This document shows positions 11,801 to 21,900 of a stretch of DNA of 64,000 bases, one piece after another (position 1 is the first letter of the stretch; each line of letters opens with the position of its first letter). Source of the stretch: Omphiscola glabra (Eukaryota; Mollusca; Gastropoda; Lymnaeidae). The stretch spans positions 25,261,347 to 25,325,346 of the forward strand of contig OZ024798.1 in NCBI GenBank assembly GCA_964017045.1, read 5' to 3'. Made by a program: the position numbers and the translations under genes. The notes beneath the pieces were generated by a model. That model made no database searches. It saw only the letters and a list, made by a program, of their open reading frames with translations, and had not been told where the DNA came from.

Positions 11801-12256
11801 CAAAAAGGGAGTGGACACCAATTACGACATGAACTCTTACAAAAGCAATCCAAGCCATCAGATATTTGCTAGTTTTGTACAGAGAGAATAGTTGTGTAGT
11901 ATTTTAAAATATTTTTTAGTTATGATGATTTCAGCATCCTAGGCAGCTATTTAGAAACGAATTTTGAATATCATTTTTGTCTTGGCATAATTTTCAGGGA
12001 CGGCAAATTACTTGCTTTTGAACTCGGCACCGAGTATGGAACGCTGGGATTTCTTTACGTCACACCGGAAGCGAGAGGTCAAGGTTTATCGAAGGTCATC
12101 ACCAGCCACTTGGCTCACAAGATGTTCTCTGAAAATTTACCGGCCGCCGTAACAGTAGAAAATGAGAATAAACTGTCCTTGAAATTGCACGAGAGTTTAG
12201 GGTTCAAGGTCAAATGTCAGCTTGACATGCTGTACCACGTTCCCACATTGAAGTAA
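6844..12256 (+). CDS. Glycine N-acyltransferase-like protein, tandem copy 1
   Basis: This is predicted to be an acyl-CoA:amino-acid N-acyltransferase (GLYAT family, GNAT fold). Seven exons, 6844-6856, 7438-7523, 9364-9483, 9758-9878, 10710-10824, 11268-11417 and 11998-12256 (TAA), join to 864 nt, 287 residues. The start gives MDGAG, as in copy 2. Exons 2-3 give LYTWLTDHLPETW and [13 protein letters not shown]; exon 4 gives FGISQLHVKTLLTWPGYMDF. Exon 7 is the C-terminal GNAT half with [18 protein letters not shown] and [13 protein letters not shown]. The acyl-CoA loop reads R228-GQGLS233, where the GNAT consensus wants G or A at the last place; copies 2 and 3 have Ala. Exon 5 is 9 nt shorter than in the paralogues, and its middle looks frame-shifted and restored. 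Copy 1 is the most divergent. Acceptor 2 (TTCAAAG) is weak. Introns hold a minisatellite, a LINE fragment and an LTR-like repeat. Substrate is unknown. Confidence 0.85.
6923..7148. repeat. 18-bp minisatellite in intron 1 of GLYAT-like copy 1, about 12 copies
   Basis: The unit is ACTACCACCACTTTTATG. The 18-bp period leaves frames open on both strands (Val/Ile-rich reverse, His/Tyr-rich forward). It lies within the copy 1 intron. Confidence 0.95.
7690..8320 (-). mobile_element. Degenerate LINE fragment, reverse-transcriptase C-terminal region
   Basis: The minus strand, across several frames, reads the familiar tail of LINE ORF2: a VDSLPASRQE-like wall segment, LRKLLGI-like and RWQDKVPD-like pieces, then a basic RSQGGQRKRYKDTLKA-like run and a Trp/Ser end. 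Frameshifts and stops are present. It lies in intron 2 of GLYAT-like copy 1. The clade was not assigned. Confidence 0.65.
8670..9095 (+). mobile_element. LTR-like dispersed repeat, copy A (GLYAT-like copy 1, intron 2)
   Basis: This is homologous, at clear but imperfect identity and in the same orientation, to 25440-25878. Shared blocks include ACAATGCAT, GACAGTGCTTT, TTTTGCNNATTGTATTTT, ACCAGCCAAAC, GAGTATCGTATTATTTGTT and ACGAGCCATA. A (TG)n run at 8804-8827 is private to this copy. Its single-unit form suggests a solo LTR or other non-coding element, but no terminal TG..CA was fixed. Confidence 0.55.
10930..11175. repeat. Degenerate tandem repeat, about 35 bp, in intron 5 of GLYAT-like copy 1
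   Basis: The recurring core is AGAAGGTAGCAATAGTTTAG followed by an ATGTTAACACNGTATTA segment. The later copies are the most similar to each other. It is old and diverged compared with most arrays in the window. Confidence 0.8.
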
Positions 12257-12288
12257 ATTTTAATTAATATGTAAATATTCATGTAAAG

Positions 12289-13921
12289 ACATCAGCTGAT
12301 GCCCTACCTCTTGTAAACTTCATCAAAATCCGCAGGTCACTATCAACCGAGGTCCTTTGGTAAAGTAATTGTTTAGACTACCATATCATGTGAGAATTTA
12401 CCCGCTAGTTAAAGAATGGGCACAAGTCCTAAAAGAAAACAAGTCATATTTGTATTCTTTTCTTTCATGTTTAGGTAGATTAAAAAATATATTTTATGTA
12501 AATTTTATTTATACTTAAATGATTTTTTTTGTTCTAATGGTGAAGGCATTTCCCAAACGTTTGCATTTGTATTTTGTGTAATCATTTTTAAAGCTTAAAC
12601 ATGTGTTGTTTTATTTGCACCAATTGTTTGTGTCTCACTAATCTACTAGAAGGCTTTGTCGCCGTCCAACACTCTTATCGTTAGTAACCAACAAGCCGCA
12701 AGAAATGTCTCAGAATATTTTAAACATTTTTGCAAGTAAAAAAAATTTGACACATTTTTTTTCATTACTGTGACTACTTTAAAGTATTTTATATATTTTA
12801 TTAAATGCAGTGGAATTAAGTTTTCAGTCTCAGGAAGAATGTATTCAAAGTTGCCTGATTGGCTGTTTCGCTGTCATATCCTCGTTTTCATTGGTCGATG
12901 TCCGCCATTTCTCTTTGTGGTGTTACCCTAAGACAATTCTGCACTACACTACGTGTAGACAAAGGGAAGGCCTATTTTCGACGATTCAAATTGACAATTT
13001 GCTTACTTGTTTTACAATTGGATAACCTCAATCCCTAAATTGACATTGCTAATAGTAAATAAAATTTTTGATGAGGGCGAGGTGATGAGAAACCTGAACA
13101 GCTGGTGATTGCCGCTACAGGCAAAGTATGTCGTATCTACAAAAATCTCAAGGGATCTCGTGAGGTCAAGGTAATAAGCACGGTGATGCCTTTCTGAGTG
13201 TGAGATTAGCAAGGATTTATTGCATATGTTCAAATCAGTTAAATAATGTTCGCACCTTATCAAGAAAACCAGGGCAGAAAACATTTTTGTGTGTTTGTGA
13301 TTAAGTGTGTACACCGGAATAGCTCAAAAGCAAGTACATACAGTATGGAAATGTACACAGCTACATATCAGCTAGTTGTATTTATAAGTTGACAACAAAA
13401 GATGTTTGCTTAACTTGCTGTCTTGTTATAATGGTTAATGTACTCATGATTTTATAAGGATTAAAAAAACATGTGTGTACCGTAGCGCTGAAAGGTTGTT
13501 TTTTTATTATTTTACAGTCTAGGGCTGCAAGGCTCTGAAATAACCAATCTAGATGTAAATGACTTATGTGGTACAAGAAAAATTGGTTTATTGCTAGTGA
13601 ACGTGACGTCATTTGGAGTTTCTGGGTACTTCCCTGGAAAATCATTTTGTCTTAAAATAATTTTCAGTGACTTTAAATGTCTGGTCTTTGAACTCGGCAC
13701 CGACTTAATTAACTCTTTGATTTCTTTACATCTCACCGGAAGCGAGTGGTCAAGGTTTATCAGGAGTCATCTCCGGTGACATGACCAAAACGCTTTCATC
13801 ATAAAATTAACCGACTGCTGTCAATGTGGAAGTTTATAATAGATTGTTCTTGAAATTACAAGAAATTTTAAGCTTCTAGGACAAGTGCAGACTGGTCATG
13901 CTGTACCACTCTGACACATGA
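12289..13921 (+). pseudogene. Decayed GLYAT-like copy between copies 1 and 2
   Basis: Two relic pieces survive. At 12289-12350 the sequence ACATCAGCTGATGCCCTACC, an AAACTTCAT segment and CCGCAG|GTCACTATCA match the end of intron 1 and start of exon 2 of copy 2 (20066-20125). At 13668-13921, behind a TTTTCAG acceptor, lies an exon 7 relic closest to copy 1 (TTTGAACTCGGCACCGA, ACCGGAAGCGAG, ATGCTGTACCACTCTG). A small deletion after the ACCGA segment shifts the frame, and a stop follows in both readings; the GNAT loop is broken. No exon 3-6 relic was recognised between 12351 and 13667. Confidence 0.75.
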
Positions 13922-14384
13922 ATGTATATTGCATTTGTTTCTTAAAATTTAAAATGGTTCTAAGGATTTTGATATCAACATTAGCCATCATATTCCTAAA
14001 ATACACACACAGTCGAAGGGTTATGTATCGAATTACATCACAAATCACAACCAGGTTTCGTAGCAACTTTAATCAAGTCAGGACATGGTAGCAAACAGGA
14101 TCAAATAAAACATATAGCTGGATAGGTTGAAAACAAGGTCAAATAAAATATATAGCTGGTTATGTTGAGAAAAGACCAACAGAAATAAGGGAAACAAATG
14201 CTAACAAAACCAAACAAAATTTTTTTTAAATATTTTTTTTCAATAAATAACAATTGATTTCACTTTATTCAAAAACATTATAATTATAAATATAGAATTT
14301 ATTTTGTGGATGGCGTTTGTCGTTGCGACCAGCAGGGATAGCTAAATTTAAACGGTATTAAAAAAAACATGTGTTGCGTAAAAT
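13922..14384. other. AT-rich spacer with a short tandem pair
   Basis: No gene is seen. An imperfect 38-bp direct pair (GTCAAATAAAATATATAGCTG type) lies near 14096-14170. Confidence 0.5.
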
Positions 14385-14975
14385 TTGGTGGCTGATGATG
14401 ATGATTGAGAACCTTTATAGCGCTAGAGTCCATGCTATGCTAGCATGCTCTGATGTCCTTAAATCTGTTTGAAGAAAAAGTCTTTAAATGGTTCTTAAAT
14501 GACTTTTTATCATTTTCAATTTACCTCAAACATTGACGCAAACTGTTCCACAATTTAGGCGCAATAGCATCAAAAGAGCGCACACCGTATGACTTCTGTC
14601 TGTGCCCATCCCCACTGGGAACTCTCACTAAGGTGTTATGAAGAGCACAGGTTCTGTATGGATACATGTTTAGAAATCAGTTTTTGAAGATATTCCGGTC
14701 CAGAGCCATCTATACAGCTGTACGCCAGGGGCAGGTCAATGCGCTCACTCACAGGAAGCCAGTGGAGATCTTTAAGAACTGTTGTGATGTGTTCAGATCT
14801 CTGTATCCGCGATACAATGCGTGCTGCAGTATTTTGTACCTTCTGGAGTCTCTGGATTTGGTTTTGAGGTATACCTTACAAACAACTGGGTCATTAGAAT
14901 GTCAATATAGTTCAGGGGCGAGGAAAAAATGTGTTGTTGCGAGCCTTGGAGGGGAGGGAGAGCACTAATTTGTAT
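14385..14975 (-). mobile_element. Degenerate LINE 3' end, reverse-transcriptase C-terminus with ATC tail
   Basis: On the minus strand, after allowing frameshifts, the segments QNTAARIVSRIQRSEHITTV, LHWLPVSERIDLPLAYSCID and SSQWGWAQTEVIRC are the C-terminal region typical of CR1/L2/Rex-type LINE reverse transcriptases (RVQNTAAR.., LHWLPV.. hallmarks). Stops interrupt it. The 3' end (left side) reads GCGCTATAAAGG followed by ATC repeats, the usual LINE tail. Confidence 0.75.
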
Positions 14976-14985
14976 TCTTATAAAA

Positions 14986-15225
14986 CTAGCGAGAACCCGG
15001 CATGCGTTGCGTGCCACTCAATAAAAAAAGTGTTTGTATTTTAATTGAGTTTTAAAGTAATTTTTTATTAGAAAATATTTATTGTTTTTTTCCGTCTAGT
15101 GCGTACACAAATAAATTAGAAGTTTTTTCAACGCGTGAGAAGGCAACATATAGCTGTCCACGTGAGAAGCGTGTATTTTCAAAATTTAGTCCACACACTT
15201 GTAGCGATTTATCCACCCACGCAGT
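14986..15225 (-). mobile_element. Helitron 3' end with PIF1-like helicase C-terminus
   Basis: The minus-strand frame ending at 15079-15081 (stop) reads VCGLNFENTRFSRGQLYVAF then SRVEKTSNLFVYALDG. This is the motif VI region of Helitron/PIF1 helicases. Downstream on the minus strand comes a 7-bp stem hairpin (14999-15015, loop of 3), nine bases, and CTAG (14986-14989) followed by T, matching the Helitron rule of a hairpin before CTRR inserted next to T. Upstream parts of the helicase are not recognised, so this is a truncated relic. Confidence 0.7.
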
Positions 15226-15773
15226 AGCTCTGTTTTAAATTATATTTAGATATTTATTATTTTTTAAAAAAGGCCCCCAGCCCCAAACTTAAAGTTTTAA
15301 AATGGTTGTACTATTGTCACACACAAACTGAAATGTCGTTTGTATTTGATTGATTTCTAGCCACCCATGCAATAGCACTGATTGAAATTATATTTGTATA
15401 GCTCATATAAGAAAAAACTAATTTGGGGCTCCGGCCCGAAAAGAAATATTTCAAAATGGATAAGCTAATTCAGAAACCATTGGTGCGCACAACAACTTAC
15501 CAAAGTTTTATCGCTATCGGATGAATGGTATAGGAACGCATACGAAAATTATATTTAGCTCATAAAAGGGGGAAAAAAAGAATTTAGGTCCCCGGTCCCA
15601 AAACGGAATATTGTCAAATGTGTGTAATAATTCAGAAACATTTGCATTTTTTTACAATTCACACAATTTTTATCACTTTGGATTGTTGGTATAGAAGCAC
15701 ATACGGGATATACTTATATATGTATAGATATAGTTTACCGAATTAAGATAATTGTTTGCAATTATTCAAGGAT
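15226..15773. other. Diverged tandem blocks of about 150 bp next to the Helitron relic
   Basis: Three imperfect blocks recur. Each has a CCACCC..GCA.TAG or ATCGCTATCGGAT segment, then AATTATATTTAG-like and GCTCATA sequence, then a GGCCC/GGTCCC-rich end. They probably belong to the Helitron or its host repeat. No gene is seen. Confidence 0.4.
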
Positions 15774-16162
15774 GATCTGTCTGTCTGTCTGACTGTCTGT
15801 CTCTCTGTCTGTCATTCTGTCTGTCTGTCACTCTGTCTGTCTCTCTGTCAATCTCTCTGTCGCTCTGTCTGTCTCTCTCTGTCTATCTCTCTTTCTCTCT
15901 ATCTGTCTCTCTGTTTCTCTGCCGGTCTATATGTCTCTCTGTCTGTCTCCCTGTCTCTATGTTTGTCTCTCAAGCTGTCTATCAGTCTGTCTCACTGTCA
16001 GTCTCTGTCTCTCTGTCTATCTCTCTGTCATTATGTCTGTCGCTCTGTCTGTCTCTCTGTCTATCTCTCTGTCTGTCTGTTTGTCTCTCTGACTGTCTAT
16101 CTTTCTGTCTCTCCTTCTGTCTCTCTGTCTGTCTGACTGCCTGTCTGTTTGTCTCTCTGTTT
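15774..16162. repeat. Compound (CTGT/CTCT)n microsatellite
   Basis: Long runs of TCTG and TCTC tetramers give Cys/Leu/Ser-rich open frames that are not genes. Confidence 0.97.
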
Positions 16163-16314
16163 ATCTATCTATCTACCTATTTACCATCTACATGCCTGCC
16201 TGCCTACCTACCTACCTACCTAACTACCTACCAACCTACCTACCTACCTACCTATCTACCTAAATAGCTACCAATCCAGCTACTATCTTAGATAATCTAT
16301 CTACCCATCTACCC

Positions 16315-16351
<37 letters not shown>

Positions 16352-16550
16352 CCTATCTCCCTACCTACCTACTTACATATCTATCTACCTACTTACCTAC
16401 CTACCTGCCTACCTACCTTTCTACCTACCTATCCACCCATCCATTCATCCTCTCACCCACCTACCCATCCATCCATCCTTTCATCCATCCATCCATCCAT
16501 CCGTCTAGCTATCTTTTATCTACATCTCTATCTATCTATCATCTATCTGT
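16163..16550. repeat. Compound (TCTA/CCTA/ATCC)n microsatellite
   Basis: The sequence passes from ATCT to CCTA, back to ATCT, then to ATCC tetramers. This is a graded tetranucleotide tract continuous with the CTGT tract before it. Confidence 0.97.
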
Positions 16551-17883
16551 GAAAATTAAATTTTCACTTGTGTAAAATGATTGGGTTTTGATATCCCTGG
16601 GGATAATTATGAAAATATTTTTATGTTTTGTTAAAGTCATTGATTTTCTTAATTGGTTAACATATGTTCATATGTAAAATGAGAATATAGCTTCTTTTTT
16701 TTTAAATTGAAATGTCATTGGATTGAAAGATATTGTCATCCAAGTAAAAATGCATGAACTCAATTTCTTACCATCGATATAAATGTATCGAAGAAGGTTA
16801 ATTATTGTTCAAATTTATTATGAGGCTTATCTTGTGCTGCACTGGGCAAAATGAATGTATAGTGTATAGTGGGCTACACAGCGTTTTAAAAAAATTAATA
16901 AATCATCCACTGGATTGTAGCCCCCTTACTTACGCAGAAGAATTTTTTTTTTGCATTTAATATGCTTATTTCTTATCTAGATTAGTGATAAGTGCATTAA
17001 AAATGCTATTTGGCTATTTAGTTTTGCTACACCAATTTAATTAAAAGGAATATTCTGATTAACATTATTTTTAAATGTAGAGTTTTTACTACTTTATAAA
17101 TTTCATAAAAGTTTATTTTTGGAATGAAGAAAAAGTACAAACTTATTAAAAGTTAAAAATACAAAGCTAAATTAGTATTTAAGTTTAGCAATTTAAAAAG
17201 CCATCAATGCTATTTATTAATTTTACTTATAAGAAGGGGAATGTACATCATCAGTTTTGTCACGCTCTTTTATTAAATCAGATAACTTTTAGCTTTGGCT
17301 AAATAGGCAATTCGCACTATGACGTCATTTACGTTATTATTTAGAACTAATTAATTTTAATTTTATTTTGCCTTATTGACAACGCGCTAAAGAACGCACT
17401 AACAACAACTGATGTTTAGGTTTTCCCGATAAATGTGATTACTGAGTATTTCTTTGATCATATTTTTTCATTTTAATTTTTTTTTCATAACTTTTAAACG
17501 CATATAAAATGCTTAGGATAGTTCCTTAGTTGTTTCTTTGTATGTATTTGTAATTTATAATAATAATACTTAAACTTTTGCTAAAAAAAAAGCGGAAATA
17601 TAATATTTTTTGCGCATGTTCATTTTTGATTTCCGTAAAATAATAGAAAATAACTATGTTTGTTTTTAAGAGTCCGAACGTATCAAAATATTTTCGGCTC
17701 TTTGGCGTTATGTCCCTATAGATCATTCTTATATATATATATATGTGTTACTTGTATGAATGTTCTGTCAAATATTTAGCGCCCCCCCCCCTTTTTTTTT
17801 TTTTCTACCAAATCCCTCAATATTGCATTTTATAAAGGATTTATATGAAAAACTTTGTTCTAGGGTTAATAATACTTTAAAAG

Positions 17884-17914
<31 letters not shown>

Positions 17915-18436
17915 GGAAATATATCGCGTTTAAATACTGAAATTAACTTAAAGATGTACATTTGGACATCTCTGTAGTGTCTAATTAAAACAAATTTGTA
18001 GTAAACTTGGACAAATCTGTAGTAGCCTATTTAGACAATTTGGAGTGGATCATTTTGGTGTTGCTACAAAGCAGATAAAAATCAGATTAAAGTTATATAG
18101 CAAAATTTAATGAAATGATTGTGGCCTCATGAGGGACAATGCATGTCCCTGCCCTGCTCTAGAGAAGTAGGAAGAAGCGCATTGTAAAGTATAAAAAATT
18201 GTATTTGGGGGAATATATGTTTATAGCATTGTATAAGGAGGAATGTGGTCTCAGTGTAGTTGTTAAACGTTTACCAAAGCAACACACAAAAATACTACAA
18301 AAACCAAAAACTAACTCAAGGTTTCTTCTGAACATGTTGTATCAAGGGACACGTTACCTTAAATCACATGCCTGCGAAACAGTTATCACTTTGCCTAACC
18401 CATAAAAAGCATTGAGAACTTTAATTCAATGAATTG
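16551..18436. other. AT-rich intergenic DNA before GLYAT-like copy 2
   Basis: No gene is recognised. Long A/T runs (for example 17888-17914), a (TA)n run near 17729-17742 and a C9T13 run near 17781 are present. The few short open frames have low complexity. Confidence 0.55.
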
Positions 18437-18487
18437 TTTAGTTACGGTAACTTCGATGTTACACGTCTTTAAGTTACCGTAACTAAA
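18437..18487. repeat. Perfect 17-bp inverted repeat upstream of GLYAT-like copy 2
   Basis: The left arm TTTAGTTACGGTAACTT (18437-18453) and right arm AAGTTACCGTAACTAAA (18471-18487) are exact reverse complements around a 17-nt loop. It lies 428 bp before the ATG. It could be a regulatory hairpin or part of a small transposon. Confidence 0.9.
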
Positions 18488-18841
18488 TGACTGTTTGATG
18501 TGACACTTGTTTAACAGTTATGATTACAAAGTATTTTAATTTAAAATTGATTATTTCGCTGCAGCAAGTTAATTAGTTTTTTTTACTAAATGAATTAAAA
18601 GAGATGATTCATTGTTAGTGTAAGCATAGCTTAATCACGCTTTACTCTTTTACATTATAACTTTTTTAATAATCGTGAAAAATACTATTCCGAAAGATGG
18701 CGCTAGAGGTCGGTTTATGGCTCCAATGGGGCGTTAAGCCAAAAAAGTTTGAGAATCACTGTGTTATACTGTGTCCCCGCCAACTGTAACACCGTATCAC
18801 ATAATCTCACTTGTGATTTATTTATGCTACTTTCAAACAGA

Positions 18842-18856
18842 TCTAAGGCCCACATT
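18842..18856 (+). promoter_or_regulatory. Shared upstream motif of GLYAT-like copy 2
   Basis: TCTAAGGCCCACATT lies 73 bp before the ATG. It is nearly identical to the motif before copy 3. Confidence 0.5.
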
Positions 18857-18914
18857 TGTAGTACACACTTCATCTCATCACGTTTTCACTTTATAGCGTT
18901 GCACAATCATTACA

Positions 18915-21900
18915 ATGGACGGTGCAGGTAAATAACAATTTACGTTTACGTTTCTGATCTTATGTATTCATTAATGAAGTTTGAAAACTTATTTGAAAAA
19001 CTATAATGCAATCGTCTCCGACTTGATCATAAGTTCACAACCACTGCCCCTCACACTGACCATGTCTCATCAAATTCTACAGATTACTTTGATCATAAGT
19101 TCACAACCACTGCCCCTCACACTGACCATTCCTCATCAACTTCTACAGATTACTTTGATCATAAGTTCACAACCACTGCCCCTCACACTGACCATTCCTC
19201 ATCAAATTCTACAGATGACTTTGATCATAAGTTCACAACCACTGCCCCTCACACTGACCATGCCTCATCAAATTCTACAGATGATTTTGATCATAAGTTC
19301 ACAACCACTGCTCCTCACACTGACCATGCCTCATCAAATTCTACAGATGACTTTGATCATAAGAACGTCGAAGCATTCTCAAATATTGACGTAGAGATTC
19401 CATTAAAAACTACTGGTACAACAATGTTAGATTTGATTTCTCCAGCCAATGACATCAGCTAATGCCCTGACATCAGCTTTTGCCCTGACAACAGCTATTG
19501 CCCTGACATCAGCTATTGCCCTGACATCAGCTAATGCCCTGAAATCAGCTAATGCCCTGACATCAGCTAATGCCCTGACATCAGCTATTGCCCTGACATC
19601 AGCTATTGCCCTGACATCAGCTAATGCCCTGACATCAGCTAATGCCCTGACATCAGCTAATGCTCTGACATCAGCTAATGCCCTGACATCAGCTATTGCC
19701 CTGACATCAGCTATTGCCCTGACATCAGCTATTGCCCTGACATCAGCTATTGCCCTGACATCAGCTAATGCCCTGACATCAGCTAATGCCCTGACATCAG
19801 CTATTGCCCAGACATCAGCTATTGCCCTGACATCAGCTATTGCCCTGACATCAGCTATTTATTGCCTTGACATCAGCTATTGCCCTGACATTAGCTATTG
19901 CCCTGACACCAGCTATTGCCCTGACATCAGCTAATGCCCTGACATCAGCTATTGCCCTGACATCAGCTTTTGCCCGACATCAGCTATTGCCCTGACATCA
20001 GCTAATGCCCTGGCATCAGCTAATGCCCTGACATCAGCTAATGCCCTGACATCAGCTAATGCCCTGACATCAGCTAATGCCCCGCCTCTTTTAAACTTCA
20101 TGAAATTCCGCAGGTGACTATCAGCTGAAGAAAGTCGAAGCCCACGACCTGCCTAAGCTATACACATGGCTGACCGATCACTTGCCAGAGACCTGGACGG
20201 TAAGGCGCTCTAAGCCAAATGTATTCATGACAACGAAAAGTATATATTTAAATATTTTTACAGATTAATTTTCTGGTTTATAAACTAACAATAAATTATT
20301 ACTCAAGAAAGGCTTTATAAACGTTTTACATTTTGATAGTTTAGAAATTAATTACCATGTGTTTTAATTTATGTTAGTTACGTTCGTTTTGGGAAGAACA
20401 GAGGACTGAACACTTTGTCTTTTGATTTATTACAGTGTAAAAATGAGGGAGACTGCAATCATTTTAGCGCAACAGGAAATTAGTAAAACACAGTAAGGTT
20501 TGTACACAAATCTTTTGCTACCCTCGTGGACACTACTCTTCAACTAAGTGCTATATTATAACTTTTTATATTTTTTATTTTATTCTTTTTTCTGTTTGTT
20601 CGCTGATGAAGGCTTCCTGTCGACACGTTCGATGTTTTGTTGCGTTCCTTTTTTCAGGTTTAACCTTACTGTGTCTAACTAATTTCCTATTGCTTTTTTA
20701 CAGGCAAGAAAATGTGTGCAATTTGTATATGGGATATTATTCCATAGTACATGGTAGTGTACGTATATTTGATTTTAGCAAATATCTTTCTTTTGCAGTA
20801 ACTATATTCATCTGCCTTAATGTTCTATTTAGCTATGGTCATCTGTAAGAGAATCAATGTCCGGCAGATGGCCGTGGGCCAAGTTTTATGTTCTTGGTGG
20901 TTTGCCGGATAACATCCTGGCTGTGGGAGATGGTCCACCAGATGAGACGTGTCCAGTAGGTCCTGTGACTTATAGATTATCTGCCCAGTGAATATAATAT
21001 CACCTCACTTACAAATATCAACATTTATTTCCTTTAAACAATGTTTCCAATTCAATTAGTTTAGCTAATAAAATAAAAGAGCAATTAACCATGATAGAAA
21101 TATAAAATGTGAATTTTAAATGATCTAAACCAGGGATGGGCAAACTCTTTGTGCGGAGGGGCCCCATTTACAAATGTAAAGCTATTTGGGGGGCCGAATG
21201 TATAGTATGTCAAATTTTAAAATCGGTACATTGGCATTTTAGCATTACATGACAAAGGTCAAGGACTATTTTTAAAAATAGAAAATTAGAAAGCAATTTG
21301 ATAGAAAATGTTAAAACAATCAAAACGGTACATGAAATTCTTTAAAATTAAAAAACATAACTTTAAAACAAAGTATTTTTTTTATTTCTAAAGGCCTTCG
21401 AAAGCCGCATTACATCACTTGCCCGCGGGCAGTAGTTTGCCCACCCCTGATCTAAACAGTATTAAGTTATTTTGCGCACATTGTAACATACATATCTTTT
21501 AAAGCTGCATTGGGCCCCAATTCGTCTGTAGCCTTTTTTTATTTCTGACCTAAATTCAGGTTTATACTTATTATACAACACCAAGAAACACACGTGCATT
21601 TGGGATCAGTCCAATCCATGTCAAGACGCTACTCACCTGGCCTGGGTTTATGGACTGGAATAAAAGTTTCATTTTCCTTGGTACGTATCGTCTCTTTACA
21701 GTTCTACGCGCCCAACCTAAGATAAGTCATTTTTTTTATACATGTGTTATTCTTTGCTCGTACAGTTCGCTAACAAAGGCTTCTTTGGCGACATTTTTCC
21801 TTTTTTTTTCCCTTTATTTTTCCTTCTTTTTTCCCCCTGCCCTGTTTTTTGTGTCTCCTATTTCGTCAACGTGCGTCTCATACCACACTTTTGATTTATG

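Noticed and set aside
12810..13314. Small ORFs between copy 1 and the decayed exon 7
   Set aside because: They do not align with GLYAT-like exons 3-6 and show no splice signals in matching phase.
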